Made by a program: the position numbers and the translations under genes
Part shown: in pieces, positions 16,364-24,535 of the stretch
Layout: the number at the start of each line of letters is the position of its first letter
Numbering within the stretch: the first letter of the stretch is position 1
Assembly (NCBI GenBank): GCA_034433795.1
Contig: DAOUAE010000088.1
Span: 1 to 37,615 of the forward strand
Length of the DNA: 37,615 nt
Origin: DAOUAE01 sp034433795
GTDB lineage: Bacteria; Chloroflexota; UBA6077; FW602-bin22; DAOUAE01
Direction of reading: 5' to 3'
Notes under the pieces: model-generated
Told to the model about the DNA's origin: nothing
Database searches by the model: none
The model's input: only the letters and a program-made list of their open reading frames with translations

Positions 16364-17125
16364 CTACAGCGTACTGCCTCCGTCGACCACGATCACCTGG
16401 CCGGTCAGCCAGCTGGCGTACTCCGAGGCCAGGAAGACCGCCAGCGGACCGATATCCGAGGGAAACCCCACCCGCCCGAGCGGGATACGGCGGCTCCACT
16501 CCTCGCGGTTGTAGTGGGGCATGGTCCGGAAGTAGCGCTCGACCTCGACCGCCCCCGGCGCGATGGCGTTCACCCGGATGCCGTACGGAGCGAGATGACG
16601 CGCCAGCGAACGGGTCAGCTGGTTGATGGCGGCCTTGCTGGCCGCGTAATGAGTGTGGTCGGGATAGACCCGTATGGAATGAACCGAACTGAGATTGACA
16701 ATCGCGCCGCGAATCTCCTGGGCGATCATGGCCCGGGCGGCCCGCTGGGCGCAGAAGAAGAGCCCTTTGAGATTGAGATCGAGCGTCCGGTCCCATTCCT
16801 CTTCGGTCAGCTCCAGCGGCGGATGCGGATCGGTGATCCCGGCGTTGTTGACCAGAATATGCAGCGCCCCGAACTCACGGAGAACGGCCTCGATCAGGCG
16901 GTCGATCTCCGGCAGCCGCCCGAGATCGGCCGGGAAGGCCGCCGCCCGCCCACCCTGAGCCCGGATCTCCTCGACCAGGGTCCGGGCCCCCTCCGCGCTC
17001 TGGTGATAGGAGACGGCCACCGCCGCCCCGGCCTCGGCCAGCGACCGGGCGATCCCCTGACCGATGCCGGTGCCGCCACCGGTCACGAGGGCAACCCGGC
17101 CGCTCAGATCAATCTGGAGTGGCAT
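16364..17125 (-). CDS. Short-chain dehydrogenase/reductase (FabG-like SDR)
   Basis: NAD(P)-dependent oxidoreductase, 253 aa, classical SDR. Cofactor loop TGGGTGIG at 15-22, NNAG at 93-96, and the catalytic Ser147 / Tyr160 / Lys164 set (NLSS ... YAASK). The C-terminus ends LTGQVIVVDGGSTL, as in FabG and glucose-dehydrogenase-like SDRs. ATG at 17125 has GGGGAG upstream. It lies 31 bp after hpt and directly before the glycosyltransferases, so it may modify a sugar precursor, but the substrate is unknown. Confidence 0.93.
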   Translation of the reverse strand: MPLQIDLSGRVALVTGGGTGIGQGIARSLAEAGAAVAVSYHQSAEGARTLVEEIRAQGGRAAAFPADLGRLPEIDRLIEAVLREFGALHILVNNAGITDPHPPLELTEEEWDRTLDLNLKGLFFCAQRAARAMIAQEIRGAIVNLSSVHSIRVYPDHTHYAASKAAINQLTRSLARHLAPYGIRVNAIAPGAVEVERYFRTMPHYNREEWSRRIPLGRVGFPSDIGPLAVFLASEYASWLTGQVIVVDGGSTL

Positions 17126-17156
17126 CTCCGGCTCCCCTCACGTGTCTCGTGGTGAT

Positions 17157-17729
17157 TCAGGCAGCCAGCAGGATCTCTGGTCGGAGAGTCGCGATAAACG
17201 GCAGATTGCGGTAGCGCCCCCGAAAATCCAGGCCGTAGCCGACCACAAACTCGTCCGGCAGTTCGAACCCTACGTACCGCAGCGGGATATCGACGAGCCG
17301 GCGCACCGGCTTGTTCAGCAGCGTCCCGACGGCCAGACTGGCCGGACGGCGCTGGCGCAACTGGCGCAGGACGTAACTCAAAGTCAACCCGGTGTCAATG
17401 ATGTCCTCCACGACCAGGACGTGGCAGCCCTCGATACTGTGGTCCAGGTCTTTCAGGAGGCGGACCACCCCACTGTGGCGGGTCTGCGGACCGTAACTGG
17501 AGATGGCGATGAAGTCCAGACGCACCGGGATGGTGATGTGCCGGAGCAGGTCGGCCAGCACGAAGACGCTGCCCTTGAGAATACCCACCAGGACGGGGGA
17601 GAGGCCGGCGTAGTCACGGGAGATAGCTTCTCCCCACGCCGCGATCTTCGCCTGGATCTCGTCGGGGGTTATCAGGATGCGCGCGATGTCGGCCTGGGCA
17701 AAACTCGGGATCGATGGTGGCGACGTCAT
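17157..17729 (-). CDS. hpt: Hypoxanthine phosphoribosyltransferase
   Basis: Purine salvage enzyme making IMP/GMP from hypoxanthine/guanine and PRPP. It is 190 aa from the ATG at 17729; the open frame runs much further upstream, but that sequence is not protein-like. Motifs: GILKGSVFVLADLLR (49-63), DFIAISSYG (72-80), and the PRPP loop VVEDIIDTGLTL (106-117). DEFVVGYGLDFRGRYRNLPFIA near the C-terminus is typical of the family. There is no Shine-Dalgarno before the ATG or the adjacent GTG. Instead a TTGACA / CATACT promoter places the transcript start at or next to the start codon, so the message is probably leaderless. It heads the run of genes down to 8309. Confidence 0.95.
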   Translation of the reverse strand: MTSPPSIPSFAQADIARILITPDEIQAKIAAWGEAISRDYAGLSPVLVGILKGSVFVLADLLRHITIPVRLDFIAISSYGPQTRHSGVVRLLKDLDHSIEGCHVLVVEDIIDTGLTLSYVLRQLRQRRPASLAVGTLLNKPVRRLVDIPLRYVGFELPDEFVVGYGLDFRGRYRNLPFIATLRPEILLAA

Positions 17730-17738
17730 CACGGGTGA

Positions 17739-17768
17739 AGTATGGCGCGGCGCGGTGCACCCTGTCAA
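17739..17768 (-). promoter_or_regulatory. Promoter of hpt (predicted leaderless)
   Basis: On the - strand, a perfect -35 TTGACA (17763-17768), an 18-bp spacer and CATACT (17739-17744). Transcription is expected about 7 nt downstream, near 17732, which is the G of a GTG immediately followed by the ATG of hpt. Confidence 0.65.
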
Positions 17769-17864
17769 GGGAGCCAGGATCGGCGGTGGACGACGGTGCG
17801 CCCTCCTCCACCGATCACGGCGGCAGCGCTCGCCCATGGCCAGAGGGGTCCTCACAGCCCCCCG

Positions 17865-17893
17865 TTGCAAACCGCCGACGTTTCTGGTAAACT
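17865..17893 (+). promoter_or_regulatory. Promoter of tatA
   Basis: TTGCAA (17865-17870), a 17-bp spacer ending in TGG, and TAAACT (17888-17893): a -35 box plus extended -10. It predicts a leader of about 90 nt before tatA. It is divergent from the hpt promoter about 100 bp away. Confidence 0.6.
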
Positions 17894-17990
17894 GTGGCCG
17901 TTGAACCCTGGCGGGGATGCTGGTTCGCACGCGCACAGAGATGCCGGGGGTTGGCGGTAGGAGGAGTGCCGACAACGGGGGGAATGAGCG

Positions 17991-18194
17991 ATGCCCAATC
18001 TCGGTCCGGCTGAACTGATTATCATTCTGCTGATCGTGATTCTCATCTTCGGCGCCGGCAAACTGGCCGAAGTGGGAGGCGCACTCGGACGCGGTATCCG
18101 CGAGTTCCGTAAATCGATCCGGGAAGAGGAGGAGAGCGCGCCCACTCCCTCCTCTCCCTCGGCGGCCAGCGATAAGTCGCGGACTGACGCCTGA
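17991..18194 (+). CDS. tatA: Sec-independent protein translocase subunit TatA
   Basis: Small pore-forming subunit of the twin-arginine translocase in the inner membrane. It is 67 aa. Short N-terminal stretch MPNLGPAE, one membrane helix (about 8-21, LIIILLIVILIFG), then the FGAGKLAEVGGALGRG hinge and amphipathic helix (about 20-43), and a polar Ser/Pro tail with the RKSIREEEE segment. A GGGGGGAATG stretch precedes the ATG. It is a single-gene unit with its own promoter and a strong terminator; tatC is not in the window. TatA and TatB/E are hard to tell apart by sequence alone. Confidence 0.93.
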   Translation: MPNLGPAELIIILLIVILIFGAGKLAEVGGALGRGIREFRKSIREEEESAPTPSSPSAASDKSRTDA

Positions 18195-18217
18195 TTCTCT
18201 GCGTCCCGCAGCATTAC

Positions 18218-18270
18218 GGGCGCCCGACCAGAGAGGGGCTTGTCTCACCGGTCGGGCGCCCTTCTTTATT
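18218..18270 (+). terminator. Intrinsic terminator of tatA
   Basis: Perfect 12-bp inverted repeat GGGCGCCCGACC (18218-18229) / GGTCGGGCGCCC (18250-18261), with a short GAGA/TCTC stem inside the 20-nt loop, followed by TTCTTTATT. The T-rich end carries the stop codon of the convergent FAH gene. Confidence 0.9.
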
Positions 18271-19039
18271 CCTCCGCCACGACCGGATTGCGCAGAACGC
18301 CGATCTTCTCGATCTCGACCTCGACCACGTCGCCCGGCTGGATCGGTCCCACCCCCGAAGGGGTGCCGGTCAGGATCACGTCACCCGGTTCAAGCGTCAC
18401 CGCCTGCGAGATATCGCTGATCAGACGCGGGACGGTGAACAGCAGATCGGACGTCCGGGCGGCCTGCCGCACCTCGCCGTTCAGACGCAGGGTGATGGCC
18501 AGGTCACTGGCATCGATATCGGTGACGATCCAGGGGCCGAGCGGGGCGAAAGTATCGAAGCCCTTGCCCCAGAAGAGGAAACCGTGGGCCATCTCGCGCC
18601 GCTGCCAGTCACGCGCGCTGACATCGTTGGCGCAGGTGTAGCCCAGGACGTAGTCCAGCGCCTGCTCCGGGCTGACCCGGCGGGCCCGCCGGCCGATCAC
18701 CACCGCCAGTTCGGCCTCGTAGTGCACGACCTTGCTCAGCCGGGGGTAGACGATGGGCTGGCCGTGGCCCACCAGGGCCGTCCGGGGCTTCATAAAGAGC
18801 ATGGGAAACTCGGGGGTCTGGGCATTGGTTTCGCGGATGTGCTCGCGGTAGTTCAGGCCGACGCAGATGATCTTGGGAGGCTCGACCGGCGGCAGCAGGC
18901 GCAGGTCCGTCACCGGGCCGACCACTGCCCCCGGCGCGGCTGGTCCGAACGGCGAGCCGACCAGTTCGCGCACCGTCCCATCGGCCTCCAGCAGTCCGTA
19001 GCGGGCTACCCCATCCTGGTCGTAGCGCAGGATCCTCAC
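18266..19039 (-). CDS. Fumarylacetoacetate hydrolase (FAH) family protein
   Basis: 257 aa metal-dependent enzyme of the FAH superfamily, which hydrolyses or decarboxylates beta-diketo or 2-hydroxymuconate-type acids. VGLNYREH (60-67) and the metal ligands Glu108, Glu110 (HYEAELAVVIG) and Asp139 (CANDVSARD) are visible, as is LTGTPSGVG (223-231) at the C-terminus. The ~50-residue N-terminal cap is the short form seen in ureidoglycolate lyase / fumarylpyruvate hydrolase-like members. GTG start at 19039 with AGGAGGAG upstream. No catabolic partners adjoin it, so the substrate is unknown. Its stop lies in the T-tract of the tatA terminator. Confidence 0.92.
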   Translation of the reverse strand: MRILRYDQDGVARYGLLEADGTVRELVGSPFGPAAPGAVVGPVTDLRLLPPVEPPKIICVGLNYREHIRETNAQTPEFPMLFMKPRTALVGHGQPIVYPRLSKVVHYEAELAVVIGRRARRVSPEQALDYVLGYTCANDVSARDWQRREMAHGFLFWGKGFDTFAPLGPWIVTDIDASDLAITLRLNGEVRQAARTSDLLFTVPRLISDISQAVTLEPGDVILTGTPSGVGPIQPGDVVEVEIEKIGVLRNPVVAEE

Positions 19040-19098
19040 CGGCCTCTCCTCCTGACTGCGGTTGGGTCGCTCCGGCCTCGCCGGCCGGGTCGGCCCCG

Positions 19099-19107
19099 AT
19101 TATACCA
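19099..19107 (-). promoter_or_regulatory. Extended -10 promoter of the FAH gene
   Basis: On the - strand TGGTATAAT (19099-19107): consensus -10 with TGn extension but no clear -35. The start near 19092 gives a leader of about 53 nt. The 12-mer around it (GTGGTATAATCG) recurs in the nuo promoter. Confidence 0.6.
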
Positions 19108-19127
19108 CAGGCCCGCTCCGCCCACGG

Positions 19128-19157
19128 CTGCCAGACCGCCCAGCCATCGGCTATAAT
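19128..19157 (+). promoter_or_regulatory. Promoter of thiO
   Basis: CTGCCA (19128-19133), an 18-bp spacer and perfect TATAAT (19152-19157). It is divergent from the FAH promoter about 45 bp away. The leader is roughly 36 nt, too short for a TPP riboswitch, and none is seen. Confidence 0.6.
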
Positions 19158-19199
19158 CTGGACGACACACCCTGGTCAGACCGCCAACAGGAGAGCGCT

Positions 19200-20339
19200 G
19201 TGCCACCCCGCAGACAGGCTGACGCACTGGTCATCGGCGGCGGGATCATCGGGCTGCTTATCGCCCGCGCCCTCCACCAGAAGGGCCTCACGGTCATCGT
19301 CCTCGACCGCGACCAGCCCGGCCGCCAGGCCTCCTGGGCGGCCGCCGGTATCGTCGGCGATGCCGCCCCCTGGGATCCTTCGCCGCCCGCCCTCCTCCAT
19401 CGTCGGAGCGTGGCCCTCTACCCCACCCTGGCCGCCGCCCTGCGGGCGGAGACGGGCCTCGATATCGAATACACGACCCCCGGCTGGCTCATCCCCGCCC
19501 TCTCACCCGACGAGGCTCAGGCCCTCCACCAGCAGGCCGTTCAGGGCCAGGCCGCCGGATACGACCTCGCCTTCGTCCAGGGCGCCGAGCTGCGCGCCCT
19601 CGAACCAGCCCTGGGCGAGCGGGTGATCGGGGCCCTGCTCCTGCCGGGCGGCCAGGTGGACAACCGCCGGCTGGTGCGGGTTGTCGAGATCGCCCTCCGC
19701 CAGGCCGACGTCCCGATCGTCAGCGGCGCCGGCGTGCTGGCCATTCGGCAGCAGGGCGGGCGGGTGACCGGTGTGCACACCCTCCTCGGCGACTTCTCCG
19801 CCCCGGTGGTCGTCAACGCCGCCGGCAGCTGGGCCGGGCAGATCGCCGGCTGCGCGCCGCCGGTCCCGGTCGTCCCCCAGCGGGGGCAGATCCTGGCCCT
19901 CCGGCAGGGCCCCATCCCGCTCCGGCGCGTCGTCCAGAAGATCGGCGACCCCTACCTGGTGCCGCGCCTGGACGGACGGATCGTTGTCGGCGCCACCCGC
20001 GAGTACGTGGGCTACGACGCCAGCCTCACCGCCGGCGGCGTCGCCTGGCTGCTGCAGTCGGCCCTCGACCTCGTGCCCTCCCTGGCCGAGGCGCCGCTGG
20101 TGGAACTCTGGACCGGCTTCCGGCCTATGTCGCCCGACGGTCTGCCGATCATCGGCCCGGCGGCCCTCGACGGGCTGTACTACGCCACCGGCCACGGTCC
20201 CAACGGCATCGGGACCGCCCCGGCCACCGCCGAGATCGTCGCCGCCCTGGTCACCGGCGCCCCCAGCCCGATCCCGCTGGAACCGTTCAGCCCGTTCCGC
20301 TTCGGCGAGAAAGGCGCGCCGGCCCCCAAAGGACACTAG
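19200..20339 (+). CDS. thiO: Glycine oxidase ThiO (FAD-dependent DAO family)
   Basis: Oxidises glycine to the imine/glyoxylate for thiazole synthesis in thiamine biosynthesis; in organisms without other thi genes nearby a broader amino-acid oxidase role is possible. It is 379 aa from the GTG at 19200, chosen because CAGGAGAG sits just upstream and upstream sequence is not protein-like. FAD Rossmann motif VIGGGIIG (11-18), acidic strand end VIVLDRD (33-39), SWAAAGIVGD (45-54), the PQRGQILAL strand, ELWTGFRPMSPDGLPIIG and the C-terminal GHGPNGIGTAPATAE. The C-terminus converges on the oxidoreductase gene; no other thi gene is in the window. Confidence 0.9.
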   Translation: MPPRRQADALVIGGGIIGLLIARALHQKGLTVIVLDRDQPGRQASWAAAGIVGDAAPWDPSPPALLHRRSVALYPTLAAALRAETGLDIEYTTPGWLIPALSPDEAQALHQQAVQGQAAGYDLAFVQGAELRALEPALGERVIGALLLPGGQVDNRRLVRVVEIALRQADVPIVSGAGVLAIRQQGGRVTGVHTLLGDFSAPVVVNAAGSWAGQIAGCAPPVPVVPQRGQILALRQGPIPLRRVVQKIGDPYLVPRLDGRIVVGATREYVGYDASLTAGGVAWLLQSALDLVPSLAEAPLVELWTGFRPMSPDGLPIIGPAALDGLYYATGHGPNGIGTAPATAEIVAALVTGAPSPIPLEPFSPFRFGEKGAPAPKGH

Positions 20340-20360
20340 CGCTGGGAGCGCTCACAGCGC
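20339..20360. terminator. Short inverted repeat between convergent genes
   Basis: GCGCTG (20339-20344) and CAGCGC (20355-20360) flank a 10-nt loop between the thiO stop and the end of the oxidoreductase gene. There is no T-run. Weak candidate for a shared terminator. Confidence 0.25.
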
Positions 20361-21566
20361 GGCGACCAGGGCCTGCTTATCGGCGATCCGCTCCCGCTGG
20401 CGAATGAGCTCGAGCACCTTCGTCCGGCCCCGGCGGTCGCCGATGAAGACCGCTCCGACCAGCCGGTCCTCCAGGAAGAAGAGCCGGCGGTAGGTGCGGG
20501 TCGTCCAATCGATCCAGCTGACCGCCTCGAGGTCCGGGCGGTTCTCCGGCGTCACCCCGATGCTCAGAATGCGCGAGTCGAAGAGGGTGGTCGAATAGGT
20601 CGGCACCTCTTCGTAGGGCTGGCAGCCGCCGGCCATGTTCACCGCCACCACCTTGCCGTGGACGGTGGCGTTATCCCAGGTCCCCATGATGTTATGTTGA
20701 CCGATCGTCCGGTCGAAGAACTCGGCCACGTCGCCGGCGGCGTAGACCCCCGGCACGCCGGTGAAAAGGTACTCGTCGGTGACCACGCCGGTGCGGATGG
20801 TGAGGGGCGTCTCGCGCAGGAACGCCACGTTCCGCGTGATCCCGATGCCGACGCCCACGATATCGGCCGGATACTCCCGGCCGCCGGTGGTGTAGACGCG
20901 GGTCACCATCCCGTCACGGCCCTCGATCCGGGCGATCTCCTCGCCGTGGACCACCTCGACACCGTGCTCGCGGGCGATGGCGTCGACCAGAGCCCCGCCC
21001 TCGGCGTCCAGGAGCCGGCGCAGGAACCACGGGCCGCGCATGATCCAGGTGACCGCCAGCCCGCGAGCCCGGAAGGCCTCGGTCAACTCGTAGGCGATGT
21101 AGCTGCCACCGACCGTCACCGCCTGGCGGGCCAGCCGCAGCCGCTCGTTGATCGCCTTGGCGTCATCGAGGGTCTGGAAGTTGTAGACTCCCTCACAGTC
21201 GCCGCCGGGCACCGGCAACCGGTTCGGCCGGCCCCCGGTGGCGATGAGCAGCGCGTCGAAAGGGAGCGCCTCGCCCCGGGCCGTCAGCACCACCCGCTCG
21301 GCCAGGTCCACGCCGATGACCGGCGTCTCCAGGCGCAGGGTGATCCCGAGCCGCTCATGGAACTCCCGGCTCCGGATGTAGACCTTCTGCTCCGAGACCT
21401 TGCCCTTGAGAAAGGGCGGGAGCGCCAGCCGGTTGTAGAGCGGGTAGGGCTCGTCGGTCAGGAGATCGATGGTGCAGGTGGGATCGTTTTTGCGCAAGGT
21501 CTCAGCCGCCGTCGTGCCGGCAATCCCGTTGCCGACGATCACGTACCGGCGGGGCCGGTCAGCCAT
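20352..21566 (-). CDS. FAD/NAD(P)-dependent oxidoreductase (NirB/rubredoxin-reductase-like)
   Basis: 404 aa flavoprotein with two dinucleotide-binding folds. FAD site VIVGNGIAGTTAAE (9-22), the YPLYNRLALPPFLKGK segment (41-56) typical of NirB and ferredoxin/rubredoxin reductases, ATGGRPNRLPVPG (109-121), NAD site VGGSYIAYE (152-160), and VYAAGDVAEF near residue 290, which closes the FAD site. There is no redox-active CxxC, so it is not a disulfide reductase. It probably passes electrons from NAD(P)H to a small redox protein, but no partner gene adjoins. ATG with GGAGGAGAG upstream and its own extended -10 promoter. It follows nuoN on the same strand by 82 bp. Confidence 0.88.
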   Translation of the reverse strand: MADRPRRYVIVGNGIAGTTAAETLRKNDPTCTIDLLTDEPYPLYNRLALPPFLKGKVSEQKVYIRSREFHERLGITLRLETPVIGVDLAERVVLTARGEALPFDALLIATGGRPNRLPVPGGDCEGVYNFQTLDDAKAINERLRLARQAVTVGGSYIAYELTEAFRARGLAVTWIMRGPWFLRRLLDAEGGALVDAIAREHGVEVVHGEEIARIEGRDGMVTRVYTTGGREYPADIVGVGIGITRNVAFLRETPLTIRTGVVTDEYLFTGVPGVYAAGDVAEFFDRTIGQHNIMGTWDNATVHGKVVAVNMAGGCQPYEEVPTYSTTLFDSRILSIGVTPENRPDLEAVSWIDWTTRTYRRLFFLEDRLVGAVFIGDRRGRTKVLELIRQRERIADKQALVAAL

Positions 21567-21626
21567 CCTCTCTCCTCCACACAGTCCCGATCTCGCCTGT
21601 CAGACGCGACAGGGAAGCACCAGAGA

Positions 21627-21635
21627 ATTTTAACA
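21627..21635 (-). promoter_or_regulatory. Extended -10 promoter of the oxidoreductase
   Basis: On the - strand TGTTAAAAT (21627-21635): TGn plus TAAAAT. A CTGACA lies 14 bp upstream, which is too close for a standard -35. The leader contains a perfect 6-bp hairpin (21596-21613, CCTGTC/GACAGG) without a T-run. Confidence 0.5.
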
Positions 21636-21648
21636 AGTTTCACCCGTG

Positions 21649-23073
21649 TCAGGGGAACAGGACCTGGACGGCCCGCGCCGCCGCGCTCAGAAACGGCCCG
21701 GGGTAGAGCCCGACCCCGAAGAGCCCGAGCAACGCCACCGCCAGCGCCGCCTGAAGCGTCCGCGGCACCTTCAACGCCGGCGGCGGCTCCGAACTCTCCT
21801 GCAGGAACAGCGCCCGCAGGACCCGCAGATAGTAGGCCGCCGAGAGAGCCGTGTTGAAGAGCGCAAGGACGACCAGCCAGAGCAGACCCTGCCCAAGCGC
21901 CGTGGCAAAGAGATAAACCTTGCCGATAAAACCGGCCATCGGCGGCAGACCGATGAGCGAGAGCAGACCGACCGTCAGGCTAAAGACCAGCAGACGCGGA
22001 GCCTCACGCCCAAGCCCCTGATAGGCGGCGATCTCATCGCTTCCCAAGCGAGCGGAGAAAAAGACCACGACCAGGAAGGTTGCCAGCGTCGTCCACAGGT
22101 AGGTCAGCAGGAAGAAAACCAGGCTGGCGGCCAGCGCCGGACTGGCCACCGCCAGCCCCATGAGAGCGTAGCCGGCCTGGGCGACGCTGGAGTACCCCAG
22201 CAGGCGCTTGAGGTCCGTCTGCGGCAGGGCCAGGAGATTACCCACCGTCATCGTCAGCGCCGCCAACCCGCCGAAAAGGAGCGGCCAGAGGTCCGCCAGC
22301 GCCCCGAGGGCGGTCTCACAGACCCGCAGCAGCACCACGAATCCGGCCGCCTTGGAGGCCACCGCCAGAAAAGCGGTCACCGGCGTCGGCGCCCCCTGGT
22401 ACACATCCGGCACCCACATGTGGAAGGGCACCGCAGCCACCTTGACACCCAGACCCGCCACCAGCAGAACCGCCGCCAGGAGCGTCAGCGGCGTCGGTGC
22501 GGCCAGAACCTGGCCCAGCCGCGCCAGGTCCATCGTCCCGGTCAGGGCGAAGAGCAGGGCGATCCCGTAGAGCAAAGCGGCCGACCCCGCCGCCCCCATC
22601 AGCACATACTTCAGCCCGGCCTCGGGCGACTGGGGTGTCCGCCGCTCGAAACCGGCCAGCAGATACAGGCAGAGGGCTGAGAGTTCCAGGGCCACGTACA
22701 GGCTGACGAACTCCCGGGCCGAGGCCAGAAGAAGAAAGCCGGCCGTCGCCCCGAGCAGCAGGGCGAAGTACTCCCCTGGCGGGAGAGCCCGCTCGCGCAG
22801 ATAGTCGACTGCGGTCAGAGAGAGCAGGAGGGCGGCGCTAAGAAAAAGCAGCTTGAAAAAGATCGCCAGGTCGTCCACCACCAGCGTCTCGAAGAGGATC
22901 ACCGCCCGCTGCCCGGCCAGACCGGCGGTCAGGACGATCGCGCCCAGCAGACCGGCGGCGACAAGATACCCCAGGAGCGGGCGCCGATGGTCGGGCAGGA
23001 CCAGGTCCAGGCCCAGGACCAGCAGCGCCAGCCCGAAGACCGTCAGCTCCGGAGCCAGAAGCCCGAGCGCCAT
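21649..23073 (-). CDS. nuoN: NADH-quinone oxidoreductase subunit N
   Basis: Antiporter-like membrane subunit of complex I that pumps protons. It is 474 aa, normal length, with about 14 hydrophobic segments. The discontinuous-helix signature VKVAAVPFHMWVPDVYQGAPTPVTAFLAVASKAAGFV is recognisable around the middle (the VPFHMWVPD and PTPVTA parts), and a lysine follows in ASKAAG. The C-terminal segment ends GPFLSAAARAVQVLFP. ATG with GAGGGAG upstream; 10 bp after nuoM. Last gene of the nuo operon. Confidence 0.96.
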   Translation of the reverse strand: MALGLLAPELTVFGLALLVLGLDLVLPDHRRPLLGYLVAAGLLGAIVLTAGLAGQRAVILFETLVVDDLAIFFKLLFLSAALLLSLTAVDYLRERALPPGEYFALLLGATAGFLLLASAREFVSLYVALELSALCLYLLAGFERRTPQSPEAGLKYVLMGAAGSAALLYGIALLFALTGTMDLARLGQVLAAPTPLTLLAAVLLVAGLGVKVAAVPFHMWVPDVYQGAPTPVTAFLAVASKAAGFVVLLRVCETALGALADLWPLLFGGLAALTMTVGNLLALPQTDLKRLLGYSSVAQAGYALMGLAVASPALAASLVFFLLTYLWTTLATFLVVVFFSARLGSDEIAAYQGLGREAPRLLVFSLTVGLLSLIGLPPMAGFIGKVYLFATALGQGLLWLVVLALFNTALSAAYYLRVLRALFLQESSEPPPALKVPRTLQAALAVALLGLFGVGLYPGPFLSAAARAVQVLFP

Positions 23074-23083
23074 AGACTCCCTC

Positions 23084-24535
23084 TCACACCGCCGCCCGCT
23101 GCCCCAGTGACCCCAGGCCGCTGGCGATGACGGCCAGAAGCGGGGCCGGATAGAGCCCCAGCCCCAGGATGGCCAGGAGCAGAAGGACCACCGGGACCAG
23201 TTCGCCGGCCCGCAGATCGGTCAGCGTCGCCCACTGCGGGCGCAGCGGACCGAAGAAGGCCCGCTGGAGCAGCCAGAGAATATAGCCGGCCGCCAGGACC
23301 AGCCCTCCGGCCGCCGCCAGCGTCAGAACCGGCAGCCGCCCGAAAGCCCCCACCAGCACCAGGAACTCGGCCACAAAACCGCTCATCCCCGGCAGACCCA
23401 GAGCGGCCAGCCCGGCCAGAACAAAGCCGGTGGCCAGCCGGGGCAGGCGCCCGGCCAGACCGCCCAGAGCGGCGATCTCGCGGGTGTGGGTGCGCTCGGC
23501 CAGCGCCCCGACCAGCAGGAAGAGAAGGCCGGTGATAAGGCCGTGGCTGACCATCTGGAACACCGCCCCGCTCAGGGCCACCGGCGTCAGGGCCGCCAGC
23601 CCCAGCAGAACGTAGCCCATGTGGCTGATCGACGAATAGGCGACCAGCGCCTTGAGATCACGCTGGACCAGCGAGACCGCCGCGCCGTAGAGCACGTTGA
23701 CCACCGCCAGAACGCCCAGGAGCAGACTGAGGTCCCGAACGACCTCGGGGAACAGCCCGACGTTCAGCCGCACCAGGCCGTAGCCGCCCAGCTTGAGCAG
23801 CACCCCGGCCAGCAGCACGCTGACCGGCGTCGGCGCCTCAACGTGGGCGTCCGGCAGCCAGGTGTGGAACGGGAAGATGGGCAGCTTGACGGCGAAATTG
23901 CCCAGAAAGAGCAGGCAGACGAGCGTCCGCACCTCCGGGGCCAGGTGCGGGACCAGGGCGGTCAGAGCCAGCAGATCGGTGGTGGAGGGACGGCTCTGGA
24001 TATACAGGAGAAGCAGGCCAGCCAGGAGCAGAACGCTGCCCGCCAGGGTGTAGAGCACGAACTTGAGGGCCGCGTACTCCCGGCGGGGTCCACCCCACAG
24101 CCCGATGAGAAAATACATGGGAATGAGTTCGAGCTCCCAGAAGAGAAAGAAGAGCAGGAGATCGAAGGCCAGAAAGACCCCCAGGACGCCGGCCTCCAGC
24201 AGCAGCAACAGACTGAAATAGAGGTGCGGCCGGTCGGTGTGCGCCCACGAGCCCAGGACGGCGATGAAGGTGAGGAAGGCCGTGAGCAGCACCAGCGGGG
24301 CGTTCAACCCGTCCAGCGCCAGGTGATAACCGATCCCCAGCTCCGGGATCCAGGGGCGTGCCTCGCGAAACCCCTCCGCCGCACCGATCAGCCAGACGGT
24401 CAGTCCCACGGTGCTCAGGAGCAGGCTGCCGGCGACCCCCGCCGCCACCCGGCGGGGCCAGGCCACCGCCGTCCGTGGCAGGAGGGCGATGAGGAGAGCG
24501 CCAAGCAGCGGCCAGAGAATGACGAGCGTCAGCAT
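23084..24535 (-). CDS. nuoM: NADH-quinone oxidoreductase subunit M
   Basis: Antiporter-like proton-pumping membrane subunit of complex I. It is 483 aa from the ATG at 24535; an open frame continues upstream but only as a shadow of nuoL. Key features: FLFWELELIPMYFLIGLWGG with the functional Glu in transmembrane helix 5, FAVKLPIFPFHTWLPDAHVE with the helix-7 Lys, APTPVSVLLAGVLLKLGGYG, and YSSISHMGYVLLGL. The start shares its A with the last base of the nuoL stop (TGATG), so the two are tightly coupled. Confidence 0.96.
   Translation of the reverse strand: MLTLVILWPLLGALLIALLPRTAVAWPRRVAAGVAGSLLLSTVGLTVWLIGAAEGFREARPWIPELGIGYHLALDGLNAPLVLLTAFLTFIAVLGSWAHTDRPHLYFSLLLLLEAGVLGVFLAFDLLLFFLFWELELIPMYFLIGLWGGPRREYAALKFVLYTLAGSVLLLAGLLLLYIQSRPSTTDLLALTALVPHLAPEVRTLVCLLFLGNFAVKLPIFPFHTWLPDAHVEAPTPVSVLLAGVLLKLGGYGLVRLNVGLFPEVVRDLSLLLGVLAVVNVLYGAAVSLVQRDLKALVAYSSISHMGYVLLGLAALTPVALSGAVFQMVSHGLITGLLFLLVGALAERTHTREIAALGGLAGRLPRLATGFVLAGLAALGLPGMSGFVAEFLVLVGAFGRLPVLTLAAAGGLVLAAGYILWLLQRAFFGPLRPQWATLTDLRAGELVPVVLLLLAILGLGLYPAPLLAVIASGLGSLGQRAAV

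Noticed and set aside
17730..18248. N-terminal extension of hpt to 18248
   Set aside because: The extra residues do not match the family, overlap tatA on the other strand and cross the hpt promoter.
19040..19199. TPP riboswitch upstream of thiO
   Set aside because: The leader is only about 36 nt and no CUGAGA-type core is seen.
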